Shown here piece by piece: positions 35,285-43,005 of a stretch of DNA of 64,000 nucleotides. The stretch comes from JALOLV01 sp046295175 (GTDB taxonomy: Bacteria > Bacteroidota > Bacteroidia > Cytophagales > Spirosomataceae), in assembly GCA_046295175.1 (NCBI GenBank), contig JBKBNY010000001.1, positions 806,001-870,000 on the forward strand. The letters run 5' to 3'. The position numbers were made by a program, and so were the translations under genes. The notes beneath the pieces were generated by a model that was not told the DNA's origin, did not search any database, and saw nothing but the letters and a program-made list of their open reading frames with translations. The first letter of the stretch is position 1. Every line of letters starts with the position of its first letter.

Positions 35285-36103
35285 GATTTGTGTGTAATCA
35301 ATATCCTTAAAACATAATTTTGATAATTCGTCCAAAATTTTTATTGCTCGCTCTTCAAGAACCGGGTCAAAAGCAATTCTACTTTTAGTAGAGATGGTAA
35401 ATAAGTCGCTATCATACAAAGAATTTGGATTATAATAAGATAAACTTAGCCTAAAATTATTTGTCAAATTAGAAAAAACAGTGTTACTGTTCCATAACAG
35501 CTTCTCTACATTTAGTACATAGTAGTCATCTTCTTTTTTCTTTTTAAGAAACTCAAGTATGTCAGAGTTATATCTAATCCATGCTTCTAAATAAGTATTA
35601 CTTCTTTTGAAATGATTGTAATGCAATTTATCCAAAACAAAATAAAAAAAACCTTTAACTTTATTTCGTCTATTCATTTGCGTCCTTCTTTCTGTTTTAA
35701 ATATAGACTCTACTACATATTTATAATTTCTAAATACGACCAAAACCTTTGCGTTGGGAACAATTGGATGCCACAAAGAATTTATAAATAAAGCAGTTCT
35801 CGGGTCTTTCCATCCCCACTGATAAAAAATATCATTATTTTTTGATACAATTTTTTCTGCTAACTCTAAATGTCTTTCAGTAATTGTTATTCTATCTTCC
35901 AATGTAACTTCTACTGCACTTTTTTTCAAAATGCTATTATGTAGTTCTACAATTTCTTTATTTTCAAAAAAGCCATTTATATTATTATAATTAGCCTCCA
36001 ATAAAATATTACCTAAATTAAGTCCACATTTTTGCAGCCAATTAGTTACAAATGATGTACCCGACCTACCCATTCCTAAAATTATAATTACACTCTTATT
36101 CAT
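35279..36103 (-). CDS. Sulfotransferase family protein
   Basis: 274 residues from ATG 36103 (a TTG at 36121 is the alternative). The PAPS 5'-phosphosulfate loop is GMGRSGTSFVTNWL near the N-terminus, and a later VLVVFRNYKYVVESIF resembles the 3'-phosphate-binding segment. It transfers sulfate from PAPS to a hydroxyl or amine of a carbohydrate. It lies directly behind an APS kinase gene on the same strand (43-base gap), the enzyme that makes PAPS, and next to glycosyltransferases, so the polysaccharide is probably sulfated. No transmembrane helix; likely cytoplasmic. The stop overlaps a converging gene. Confidence 0.82.
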   Translation of the reverse strand: MNKSVIIILGMGRSGTSFVTNWLQKCGLNLGNILLEANYNNINGFFENKEIVELHNSILKKSAVEVTLEDRITITERHLELAEKIVSKNNDIFYQWGWKDPRTALFINSLWHPIVPNAKVLVVFRNYKYVVESIFKTERRTQMNRRNKVKGFFYFVLDKLHYNHFKRSNTYLEAWIRYNSDILEFLKKKKEDDYYVLNVEKLLWNSNTVFSNLTNNFRLSLSYYNPNSLYDSDLFTISTKSRIAFDPVLEERAIKILDELSKLCFKDIDYTQIS

Positions 36104-36146
36104 TATTAAATAATTATTCAATTAATAACACACCTTCTATATTTAG

Positions 36147-36998
36147 CTATTGGAAGTAATTATACAATTGAAGCCAACTAATATAATCATAGATTTTATC
36201 CACACACAAATCTACATTTACATTATGTGTTTTTATAGCCAAATCATAAATCAAAGGTTCTTCATAAATATTATTTAAAGAAATACCCGTAAAATTTTTA
36301 ATTTCACCTTTCCTTGCCTTAGCATATAAGCCTTTTACATCTCTACGCTCACAAACCTCAAGTGGTGTATCAACAAACACCAATCTAAAGTCATTCTCTC
36401 CAATTATATCCCTGGCTATTTTTCTCATTGATTCTTTGGGTGTGATGAGCGAAACGATTACAATTATTCCAGAATCTAACAGTATTTTTGCTACCTCTGC
36501 TACTCTCCTTATATTTTCTATTCTATCCTCTTCCGAGAAACCTAAATTAGAATTGAGGCCTGTTCTCAAGATATCACCATCAAGCACCCTACAAACTTTA
36601 CCCTCATCATGCAATTTTTTTTCAAGGTTTTTTGCTATAGTCGTTTTACCTGAACCAGAAAGCCCTGTCATCCAAATCACAACACCTGTTTGCTGCAATT
36701 GTTTTTCTCTATCATATCTACTTATTAACCAATCAGAATCAGGATGGACTTCTTTATACTCTACAACTTGTTTCTTTCTGAATAAATATTTGAAGTAACT
36801 TTCTGGTAGTCTATTCCATAATCGTTCATGAAAATAATATAATATAATTTTAGTAAAGACTTCTATACCTCCAATTGAAACAGCCTTCAATTCATTACCA
36901 GTAACCACAAATGCTATTATTATGGTGTCAAGAGTTCCAATAACTCTCCAAGTTATACCCTTTAGTAAACTTTTTAATCTCGATATGTTAATTGCCAT
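36147..36998 (-). CDS. cysC: DUF2061-adenylylsulfate kinase fusion
   Basis: 283 residues. The first ~75 form a DUF2061 membrane domain with two hydrophobic segments (LLKGITWRVIGTLDTIIIAFVV and ...IGGIEVFTKIILYYFHERLWNRL). After a linker, the APS kinase domain begins at ~100: P-loop WMTGLSGSGKTTIA, VLDGDILRTGLNSNLGFSEEDR, FVDTPLEVCERRDVKGLYAKAR and KNFTGI. It phosphorylates adenylyl sulfate to PAPS, the sulfate donor for the next gene. DUF2061 and cysC are often separate neighbouring genes in sulfate-assimilation clusters; here they are one protein, which would put PAPS synthesis at the membrane. ATP sulfurylase (CysDN or Sat) is not in the window. Confidence 0.9.
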   Translation of the reverse strand: MAINISRLKSLLKGITWRVIGTLDTIIIAFVVTGNELKAVSIGGIEVFTKIILYYFHERLWNRLPESYFKYLFRKKQVVEYKEVHPDSDWLISRYDREKQLQQTGVVIWMTGLSGSGKTTIAKNLEKKLHDEGKVCRVLDGDILRTGLNSNLGFSEEDRIENIRRVAEVAKILLDSGIIVIVSLITPKESMRKIARDIIGENDFRLVFVDTPLEVCERRDVKGLYAKARKGEIKNFTGISLNNIYEEPLIYDLAIKTHNVNVDLCVDKIYDYISWLQLYNYFQ

Positions 36999-37155
36999 AG
37001 TTAAAACTAATACAGAATATATTTCGGTATTATTCTACTTTAAATGTTCCACAGACAACAAATAATTATAAGAATCAACAGGGAACCAATTATAAACTCA
37101 CGGCAAAAGACTTGGAAACGTAAATAAACTGATTTTATATTAGTAATATATTTTC

Positions 37156-37187
37156 CAAATATACTACTAATACTATAAACCCCCAAA
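37156..37187 (-). promoter_or_regulatory. Promoter of the cysC-sulfotransferase pair
   Basis: On the minus strand, TTTG (37187-37184) and TATATTTG (37163-37156) match the Bacteroidota -33 and -7 elements. The TTG-to-TA distance is 23 bases, the same as in the tRNA-His and wza promoters here. The leader to the ATG at 36998 would be ~150 bases. Confidence 0.55.
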
Positions 37188-37224
37188 CTTACTTTTGTAC
37201 AATTTATTTTACGGTAAACAGCAG

Positions 37225-37917
37225 TTATTGTTTATTTAAGTAGAACTCAGCTTGTTCCCAGTCTTTTGGGGAATCCAAATCTACGGAAAAAATCTCAGAC
37301 ATCACATATTTTTTAATTTTTGTAAAGTCTTTGAATGTATTACTAACCTTCAATTTCTCTACATCAAAGATATATATTGAGCCATTGAAAGCATACACTG
37401 GCGGGCAATCTTGTCGTCGTGTGAATTGGCCATCACCTTTTGAAATTTTTAGAAGTCCGTTGTTAGATTCTTCGTACAAATTAAAGTATGGATTATGTTT
37501 TACTTCGCAAACTGATACCACAACCTCAGTTTTATCGTCGAAAATCTCAAATGCTTCCATCAAATGCTCTTTTTCTCGAAATGGAGAGGTCGGCTGTAAC
37601 AATATGAGTTTCTTGTATTTTATTCCTTTTTGTTCATAAAATTGAATTGCATGCCTCATTACCTCGAACGAACTTGCCGTGTCGGTACTATATTCAGCAG
37701 GTCGAATAAAGGGTGCATCTAAGTCTATTTGGTTGGCACATGCGATAATTTTTGGGTCATCGCTTGAGAGACAAATATTCTCATCCGACGTAAACAAACG
37801 AGCGTATTCAATACTGTAATGAATCAGCGGTTTATCAGCCAAAGGCTTGATATTTTTGTGTGGAATACCCTTTGAACCACCTCTTGCAGGTATCAAAAAT
37901 AGCGTTTCTTCAAACAT
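37225..37917 (-). CDS. legF: CMP-legionaminate synthase-like cytidylyltransferase
   Basis: 230 residues from ATG 37917 (overlapping the previous stop as ATGA). The nucleotide loop LFLIPARGGSKGIPHKNIKPL, DKPLIHYSIEYA, LLQPTSPFREKEHL and the C-terminal VDLDSPKDWEQAEF define the NeuA/LegF/PseF family. It activates a nonulosonic acid with CTP to the CMP-sugar used by glycosyltransferases. Because the upstream genes match the legionaminic rather than the pseudaminic or sialic route, LegF is the best name. Last gene of a minus-strand operon of ten genes starting with wza. Confidence 0.86.
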   Translation of the reverse strand: MFEETLFLIPARGGSKGIPHKNIKPLADKPLIHYSIEYARLFTSDENICLSSDDPKIIACANQIDLDAPFIRPAEYSTDTASSFEVMRHAIQFYEQKGIKYKKLILLQPTSPFREKEHLMEAFEIFDDKTEVVVSVCEVKHNPYFNLYEESNNGLLKISKGDGQFTRRQDCPPVYAFNGSIYIFDVEKLKVSNTFKDFTKIKKYVMSEIFSVDLDSPKDWEQAEFYLNKQ

Positions 37918-38960
37918 CAAAATCTTAGAAATTTTATATCTTCTTGGGCTTTAAAAAAATCTTCGATACGTCCAATATCAAGCCAGTATCCGTGTATTGG
38001 TTCGGCAACTAATTTTAGATTTGAGTCTATCAAATCAGTCATTAGGTCGGTAGCATCGTACTTTTGATTGGCAGGAATTCGATTTACCAATTCTTTTTTC
38101 AATATATATATCCCAGCATTTGAAAAATAAGTATATCTCGGTTTTTCTCTAAAACCTTTTACCCTCTTTCCTCCCGAAAACTCCATTACAGCATACGGCA
38201 CATTGACATCGTAAGAGATTGTAGCCACAGCCATATCAGCATTTTCGGCATTAAAAACATCAAAGAAATGTTCAAAATCAATATTTGTCAATAAATCTGA
38301 ATTCATCAACAAGACATTCTCATGGCCAAAAGACTCTACTTTTCGCAATGCCCCGATTGTACCAAGTGGTTGGTCTTCGGTAATGTATTTGATTGTAGCA
38401 TTTTTTGAGCTACCATCTCCAAAATAACCTTGGATTTGTTCGCCGAGATAACGAATCGAGATGGTAATGTCTGTAATCCCGAACTGAATCAGTCTATCAA
38501 TATTATGCTCGATGATGGGCTTATCCCCCACTTTGAGCATGGGTTTTGGGGTCTTTTCGGTAAGTGGTAATAGTCGCTCACCTTTTCCACCAGCCATAAT
38601 CACTGCACTGAGAGGTAGCTGTGCCTTAGTATTATTGAGGTCAAGGATTTTAATTAACTGATTATCAGTATTTAAAACTGGAACAAATCGAATATTTAGA
38701 TTTTTGAATATCTGTAAATCCGATTTATTAAACTGATTTTCTAACAAGCATCGAAAATTTCGATACATAAATTTCTCGACACTATCATCTATTTGAAGTT
38801 CCTGCAAAAGCCCCCTGCGAATATCTCCATCCGTCAACGAGCCCACTATTTTCTCATTTTCATCAAATATAAACAACACTGGAGCCATAAATCCGAAGCT
38901 ATTGAGCTTTCGAAGGGCTTCACGTGCGGTAGATTTCGATGAAAGTAAGAGGTTATTCAT
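37914..38960 (-). CDS. ptmE: PtmE-like CBS-domain nucleotidyltransferase (GDP-glucosamine synthesis)
   Basis: About 347 residues from ATG 38960. The N-terminal ~115 residues are a pair of CBS domains (LLSSKSTAREALRKL, SLTDGDIRRGLL, FVPVLNTDNQLIKILDL); the rest is a sugar-phosphate nucleotidyltransferase with GGKGERLLPLTEKTPKPMLKVG and NSDLLTNIDF. In the Campylobacter legionaminic acid pathway PtmE has this CBS-nucleotidyltransferase architecture and makes GDP-glucosamine, committing the GDP-linked route. Its place between legF and legG fits that role. The CBS pair suggests control by an adenine nucleotide. PtmE identity is inferred from architecture and neighbours. Confidence 0.8.
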
Positions 38961-38975
38961 GCAGAAAATAATCAA

Positions 38976-39019
38976 ATTCTTCGTAGGATTGGGTTTGCAA
39001 ACCCAATCCTACGAAGAAT
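38976..39019. repeat. Perfect 44-bp palindrome in the leg operon
   Basis: The 22-base arm beginning ATTCTTCGTAGGATTGGG is followed without a spacer by its exact reverse complement. It fills the gap between the legG-type stop and the ptmE-type start. There is no T-run, so it is not a standard terminator. It resembles a dispersed GTAGGATTGGGTTTG-type repeat. Confidence 0.8.
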
Positions 39020-39021
39020 TA

Positions 39022-40179
39022 TTAATTTAATAAATCGTAAAAAGGCTTCTTTAGGCTAATTTTATCGTTATTTTTCAAAATTTCTAATATTCTTTGCGTG
39101 GTTTTTCCATCTCCATAGACATTCTCAACTCCCTTTGATTTCTTCTGCCAATCAGTCGAAATGACTTGATTTAAAGCATTATTGATTTCATCCTCGGTGT
39201 ATCCACAATCAACCACGCTTTCGGCTCGCTCTCGACCTTTTTGTCTATCGCCGATATTTACAGTCGGAATACCAAAAGATGGAGCTTCGATGATTCCACT
39301 CGACGAATTACCAACAACAGCAGTTGTAAATTGCATCAGAGATAGATAACGTAATTGCCCTAAACTCGTAAATGCAATTGCTCTACCTATATTTTCAGCC
39401 ACAAATTTATCAATTAAACTGATAATTACCCTCCCATTTGCATCGGCATTGGGTTTGGTAAAGATTATTTTTAGGTCTTCAAAATCTGAAAGTGCTTTCA
39501 ATAATTCATTAAATTGAGACTCCGCCGAGTTATTTTCGAGTGTAACAGGATGGTAAGTTACTAAAACAAAAGGTTTATCTAAAGCAAATCCTAAGTTGTC
39601 TTCAAGCTGTTGTTGAGATAATAAATCAAGTTGTTTGATATTATCAATCCCGATTGCTCCGACGTTAAACACTCTTTCGGGCGACTCGCCCAACTGTATC
39701 ACCCGCTTACGATAAGCCTCGGTCGAAGTAAAATGGAAGTAAGACATTTTGGTAATCGCGTGCCTTAAACCTTCGTCAGTGGCTCCCTCTGTCACTTCTC
39801 CACCGTGCAAATGAGCAATCGGAATTTTAGCCAAATAGGCCGCCGTTGCTGCGGCAAATGTCTCAAATCTATCTCCCAGTAAAATCACCAAATCGGGTCT
39901 CAATCGAATAAAAGCATCGGCAAATCCAATCATTCCTAAGCCTGTTGATTTTGTAATCCCTGCGTCCGAATCACTCGAAAGTAGCATTTCTACTTTCTCA
40001 CTTATTACAAAACCATCTTTTTCGATTTCCTTGTACGTCAGTCCAAACTCAGGGGACAGGTGCATACCCGTTGCGATAATTTGTAATTCAAAAGCAGCAT
40101 CATCTTGCACTGCCTTCATCAGTGGTGAAAGCAATCCATATTCGGCCCGAGTTCCTGTTATGATGCAGATTTTTTTCAA
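39022..40179 (-). CDS. legG: Hydrolysing NDP-GlcNAc-type 2-epimerase (LegG/NeuC)
   Basis: 385 residues from TTG 40179, giving the family N-terminus LKKICIITGTRAEYGLLSPL. A GTG at 40212 is possible, but it lies in a palindromic repeat. Family features: ILLGDRFETFAAATAAYL, HLHGGEVTEGATDEGLRHAITKMSY, YHPVTLE, VGNSSSGIIEAPSFG and NIGDRQKGRERAESV. The enzyme releases the nucleotide and inverts C2; in the legionaminic pathway it yields 2,4-diacetamido-2,4,6-trideoxymannose, and in sialic acid synthesis ManNAc. The company of LegB, LegC and LegH indicates the former. PseG, the pseudaminic counterpart, belongs to a different family. Confidence 0.9.
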   Translation of the reverse strand: MKKICIITGTRAEYGLLSPLMKAVQDDAAFELQIIATGMHLSPEFGLTYKEIEKDGFVISEKVEMLLSSDSDAGITKSTGLGMIGFADAFIRLRPDLVILLGDRFETFAAATAAYLAKIPIAHLHGGEVTEGATDEGLRHAITKMSYFHFTSTEAYRKRVIQLGESPERVFNVGAIGIDNIKQLDLLSQQQLEDNLGFALDKPFVLVTYHPVTLENNSAESQFNELLKALSDFEDLKIIFTKPNADANGRVIISLIDKFVAENIGRAIAFTSLGQLRYLSLMQFTTAVVGNSSSGIIEAPSFGIPTVNIGDRQKGRERAESVVDCGYTEDEINNALNQVISTDWQKKSKGVENVYGDGKTTQRILEILKNNDKISLKKPFYDLLN

Positions 40180-40201
40180 TTTAATTATCAAATGTGTTTC
40201 G

Positions 40202-40230
40202 GTAGGGAACACGCCACGGCGTGTTTCTAC
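40202..40230. repeat. Palindromic repeat (ACACGCC/GGCGTGT) at the legI-legG junction
   Basis: GTAGGGAACACGCC pairs with GGCGTGTTTCTAC with one bulge and one mismatch. It overlaps the last bases of legI and the possible upstream start of legG. Resembles a dispersed palindromic element. Confidence 0.6.
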
Positions 40231-41234
40231 AGTTCTATCAATTCGTCTTCCAAAAAATCTTTTGTTGCAATTTTTCCGATTACTTTATCCCAATTCATCG
40301 GACTAATTCCCGTACCTGGACGCTTCACGGTAAGATTTTCTTCAGTAAAAGTTTCGCCTTTTTGAATATTCGTGGCTGCTACAATGCTTTTTCGAGCAAT
40401 CGCCTTATTTTTTGATTCCGAATTTGATGCGACCTTAACTCCATCGCCAGCCGTAGCTTTTTCAATATTCCGAATCGCCGAGACCATCGCTTTCAGTTCG
40501 AGTGGTTCGAGCGATGCCTTATGGTCAGGGCCTTCCATGTTACGGTCGAGTGTGAAGTGCTTTTCTATTACTTTCGCCCCCAATGCCACCGCAGCGATTG
40601 GCACTTCGATACCCAAAGTATGGTCAGAATACCCAATATTAACGCCAAGTTCCTCTCCAATCGTAAGCATTGCTTTCAGATTGACATCCTCGAACGGAGT
40701 TGGATATTCGGTATTGCAATGCAAAACTGTGAGATTTTCTTGGGAAGTTCCGCTCGCAATCAATGCCTGAATAGTCGCCTTGATTTCATCTAAATCTGCC
40801 ATGCCTGTCGAAAGAATAATTTGTGGAAATGCTTTCGACATTTTTCTTAGAAAAGGCAAATTTGTTAATTCTCCCGAAGGAATTTTCCCAAGCGTTATTC
40901 CGAAACTTTTAAGTAATTCTATGCTCTCGAAATCGAAAGCGGTCGATAAAAATGCAATATTTTTCGTTTTGCAGTATCCAATCAATTCGAGATGTGCCTC
41001 TTCACTCAATTCCAAACGCTTCAACATCTCTAATTGGCTTTCGGCTTTATCGGTTGTTTGTTGTTGATAATCAGCTTTTTGAGCCTGTTTTGAAGCAATT
41101 TTATTAGCTTTAAATGTCTGAAATTTCACATAGTCAGCCCCAGCATCGGCCGCAACATCTATGAGCTTTTTGGCAAGTTCGATGCTTCCGTTGTGGTTTA
41201 CTCCTGCTTCGGCTATGATGATGGTTTTAGACAT
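40227..41234 (-). CDS. legI: N,N'-diacetyllegionaminate synthase (NeuB family)
   Basis: 335 residues from ATG 41234. NeuB-family motifs: TIIIAEAGVNHNGSIELAKKL, ADYVKFQTFK, KIPSGELTNLPFL, ILSTGMA, LHCNTEYPTPFEDVN, GYSDHTLG and EKHFTLDRNMEGPDHKASL. A C-terminal SAF (antifreeze-like) domain starts near residue 280 (ARKSIVAATNIQKGETF). It condenses a six-carbon amino sugar with phosphoenolpyruvate to a nonulosonic acid; context says legionaminic acid. Overlaps the 3' end of the acetyltransferase gene by eight bases. Confidence 0.9.
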   Translation of the reverse strand: MSKTIIIAEAGVNHNGSIELAKKLIDVAADAGADYVKFQTFKANKIASKQAQKADYQQQTTDKAESQLEMLKRLELSEEAHLELIGYCKTKNIAFLSTAFDFESIELLKSFGITLGKIPSGELTNLPFLRKMSKAFPQIILSTGMADLDEIKATIQALIASGTSQENLTVLHCNTEYPTPFEDVNLKAMLTIGEELGVNIGYSDHTLGIEVPIAAVALGAKVIEKHFTLDRNMEGPDHKASLEPLELKAMVSAIRNIEKATAGDGVKVASNSESKNKAIARKSIVAATNIQKGETFTEENLTVKRPGTGISPMNWDKVIGKIATKDFLEDELIEL

Positions 41235-41862
41235 TGGCAATAAACTGATTATTTAGATAAACACCTGACTTCTTAATATTTTTACGGACAACACTTCCTG
41301 CACTAATCACCACATTATCAATGATTTGTACTCCTTGAAAAAGCGTTGAATTGCTACCTACAAATACGTCATCGCCCACGATACAATTTCCATTCAATAC
41401 TGCATGAGTCGAAATATGACAATTTGCACCTACCCTACTATCATGTTCGATATCGGCATTGGTATTAATGATTGTGTTAGTGCCAATTTCTACATTTGGT
41501 CCCACAATCGCTCGGTGCATGATAATTGTTCCAGCTCCGATTCGACTATGTTTAGAAACATGTGCCAAAGGCGAAATAATCGTGGCGATTTGGGCTTTAT
41601 CTTTGAGCAAATTATCAAAAATCTTCTTTCGTACATGTGGAGATTTGATATGTCCAACTGTAATCAAGAAGTAGGTATCATCATTGATTAGGCTTGGAAT
41701 ATCGCTGTCTTCTCCAATTATCCGATAACCCAAAACCTCTTGCCCAATTTTCTCTTTTGTATCAATAATACCCACAATCTCATACTGCTGCGTAGATTCG
41801 ATGACATCTATACAAGCATGGCAATGCCCTCCGCCGCCGATAAGTATGATTTTAGATAGCAT
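41227..41862 (-). CDS. legH: LegH/NeuD-type sugar N-acetyltransferase
   Basis: 211 residues: an N-terminal PglD-like nucleotide-sugar domain (KIILIGGGGHCHACIDVI) and a C-terminal left-handed beta helix of hexapeptide repeats (SRIGAGTIIMHRAIVGPNVEIGTNT, VFVGSNSTLFQGVQI). His-containing IEHDSRVG carries the catalytic base of the PglD group. In legionaminic synthesis LegH acetylates the 4-amino group made by LegC. It sits directly between legC and legI, the expected place, nine bases after legC. A NeuD O-acetyltransferase role is the alternative. Confidence 0.82.
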   Translation of the reverse strand: MLSKIILIGGGGHCHACIDVIESTQQYEIVGIIDTKEKIGQEVLGYRIIGEDSDIPSLINDDTYFLITVGHIKSPHVRKKIFDNLLKDKAQIATIISPLAHVSKHSRIGAGTIIMHRAIVGPNVEIGTNTIINTNADIEHDSRVGANCHISTHAVLNGNCIVGDDVFVGSNSTLFQGVQIIDNVVISAGSVVRKNIKKSGVYLNNQFIANV

Positions 41863-41871
41863 AAGCCCCTT

Positions 41872-43005
41872 TTATTGGTAAAATCCTTGAACTAAAGCTA
41901 CTACTTGTGTCAATTCTTCATCCGTGATATTGGTCGAACACGGCAAACTGACACAATTCTGATATATTTTTTCTGAATAATTGTCTTTGCTGATGTATAA
42001 ATCCGTAGAGCAAGCGGGCAGTTGATTCATCGGAACCCAAAACGGGCGAGCCTCGATTTTATGTTCACGCAAATGTACCAATAACTCTTTTGCCTTTGGC
42101 AATTTGACCGTATAAAGCCAATTATTAGGTTTTACATCCGTCAAAATTTGTTGATTAGCAAAACCCTCAATACTTGATAATTGAGCGTTATAAAAATCTC
42201 TAATCTCTATTTTTCTTTTCAAAAATCCTTCTAACTGCTCCATTTGTGCCACGCCCATCGCTGCTAAAATATTAACCAAACGATAATTGTAGCCTACTTC
42301 ATCATGGAAATACTCTTTTGGGTCTGCTTTGGCCGTTGTTGTGAGGTGTTTAGCTCTTTTTGCGAGGGTCTCATCATCGGTCAAAATCATTCCTCCACCG
42401 CCAGTCGTTATGAGTTTATTGCCATTGTAACTTAATGTACCAAATAAGCCGAATGTACCTGCGTGCTTACCCTTGTAATAACTTCCAAGAGCTTCGGTCG
42501 AGTCTTCAACCACTTTCAAATTATACTGTTGAGCAATACGCATCAGCTTATCCATATCACACATATTGCCCAATACATGCACTGGTACTATGGCTTTAAT
42601 TTTTTGATTAGTAGCCTTATGTAAGCAATAATCACCTTGATTGGAGGTTTGATTCTGTAAAAAATCTTCCAACAAATCTAAGTCCATTTGCCATGTATTT
42701 GGGTCAATATCAACCAAAACAGGGTTTGCTCCTGTGTATTTAATGGCATTTATGGTAGCTACGAATGTGATATTTGGAGCAATTACTAAATCTCCTTGCT
42801 GAACCCCAGCCAATTTTAAGGCAATATGGATGGCCGATGTTCCATTAGAGGTAGCCACCGCATACTTTGACCCAACAAACTCAGCAGTAATCTGTTCAAA
42901 TTTATTGACATAAGACCCCACCGACGATACCCAATTGGTATCTAAGCAATCTTTGATGTATTGCCATTCGTTACCAGCAAGATTGGGAACTGAGAGTGGT
43001 ATCAT
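41872..43005 (-). CDS. legC: LegC-type PLP-dependent sugar aminotransferase
   Basis: 377 residues of the DegT/DnrJ/EryC1 family. The PLP-binding lysine lies in LSYNGNKLITTGGGGMILT; other signatures are SNGTSAIHIALKLAG, EDSTEALGSYYKGKHAGTFG and the N-terminal PNLAGNEWQYIKDCLDTNWVSSVG. LegC transfers an amino group to C4 of the 4-keto-6-deoxy sugar produced by LegB. Start and stop overlap neighbours in the ATGA manner (legB stop overlaps its start), pointing to coupling. The NWVSSVGSYVNKFE N-terminus is characteristic of the LegC-like branch. Confidence 0.9.
   Translation of the reverse strand: MIPLSVPNLAGNEWQYIKDCLDTNWVSSVGSYVNKFEQITAEFVGSKYAVATSNGTSAIHIALKLAGVQQGDLVIAPNITFVATINAIKYTGANPVLVDIDPNTWQMDLDLLEDFLQNQTSNQGDYCLHKATNQKIKAIVPVHVLGNMCDMDKLMRIAQQYNLKVVEDSTEALGSYYKGKHAGTFGLFGTLSYNGNKLITTGGGGMILTDDETLAKRAKHLTTTAKADPKEYFHDEVGYNYRLVNILAAMGVAQMEQLEGFLKRKIEIRDFYNAQLSSIEGFANQQILTDVKPNNWLYTVKLPKAKELLVHLREHKIEARPFWVPMNQLPACSTDLYISKDNYSEKIYQNCVSLPCSTNITDEELTQVVALVQGFYQ

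Noticed and set aside
37190..37197. Plus-strand TACTTTTG as a promoter
   Set aside because: It would fire antisense into legF; with no -33 element and no downstream plus-strand gene it is probably chance.
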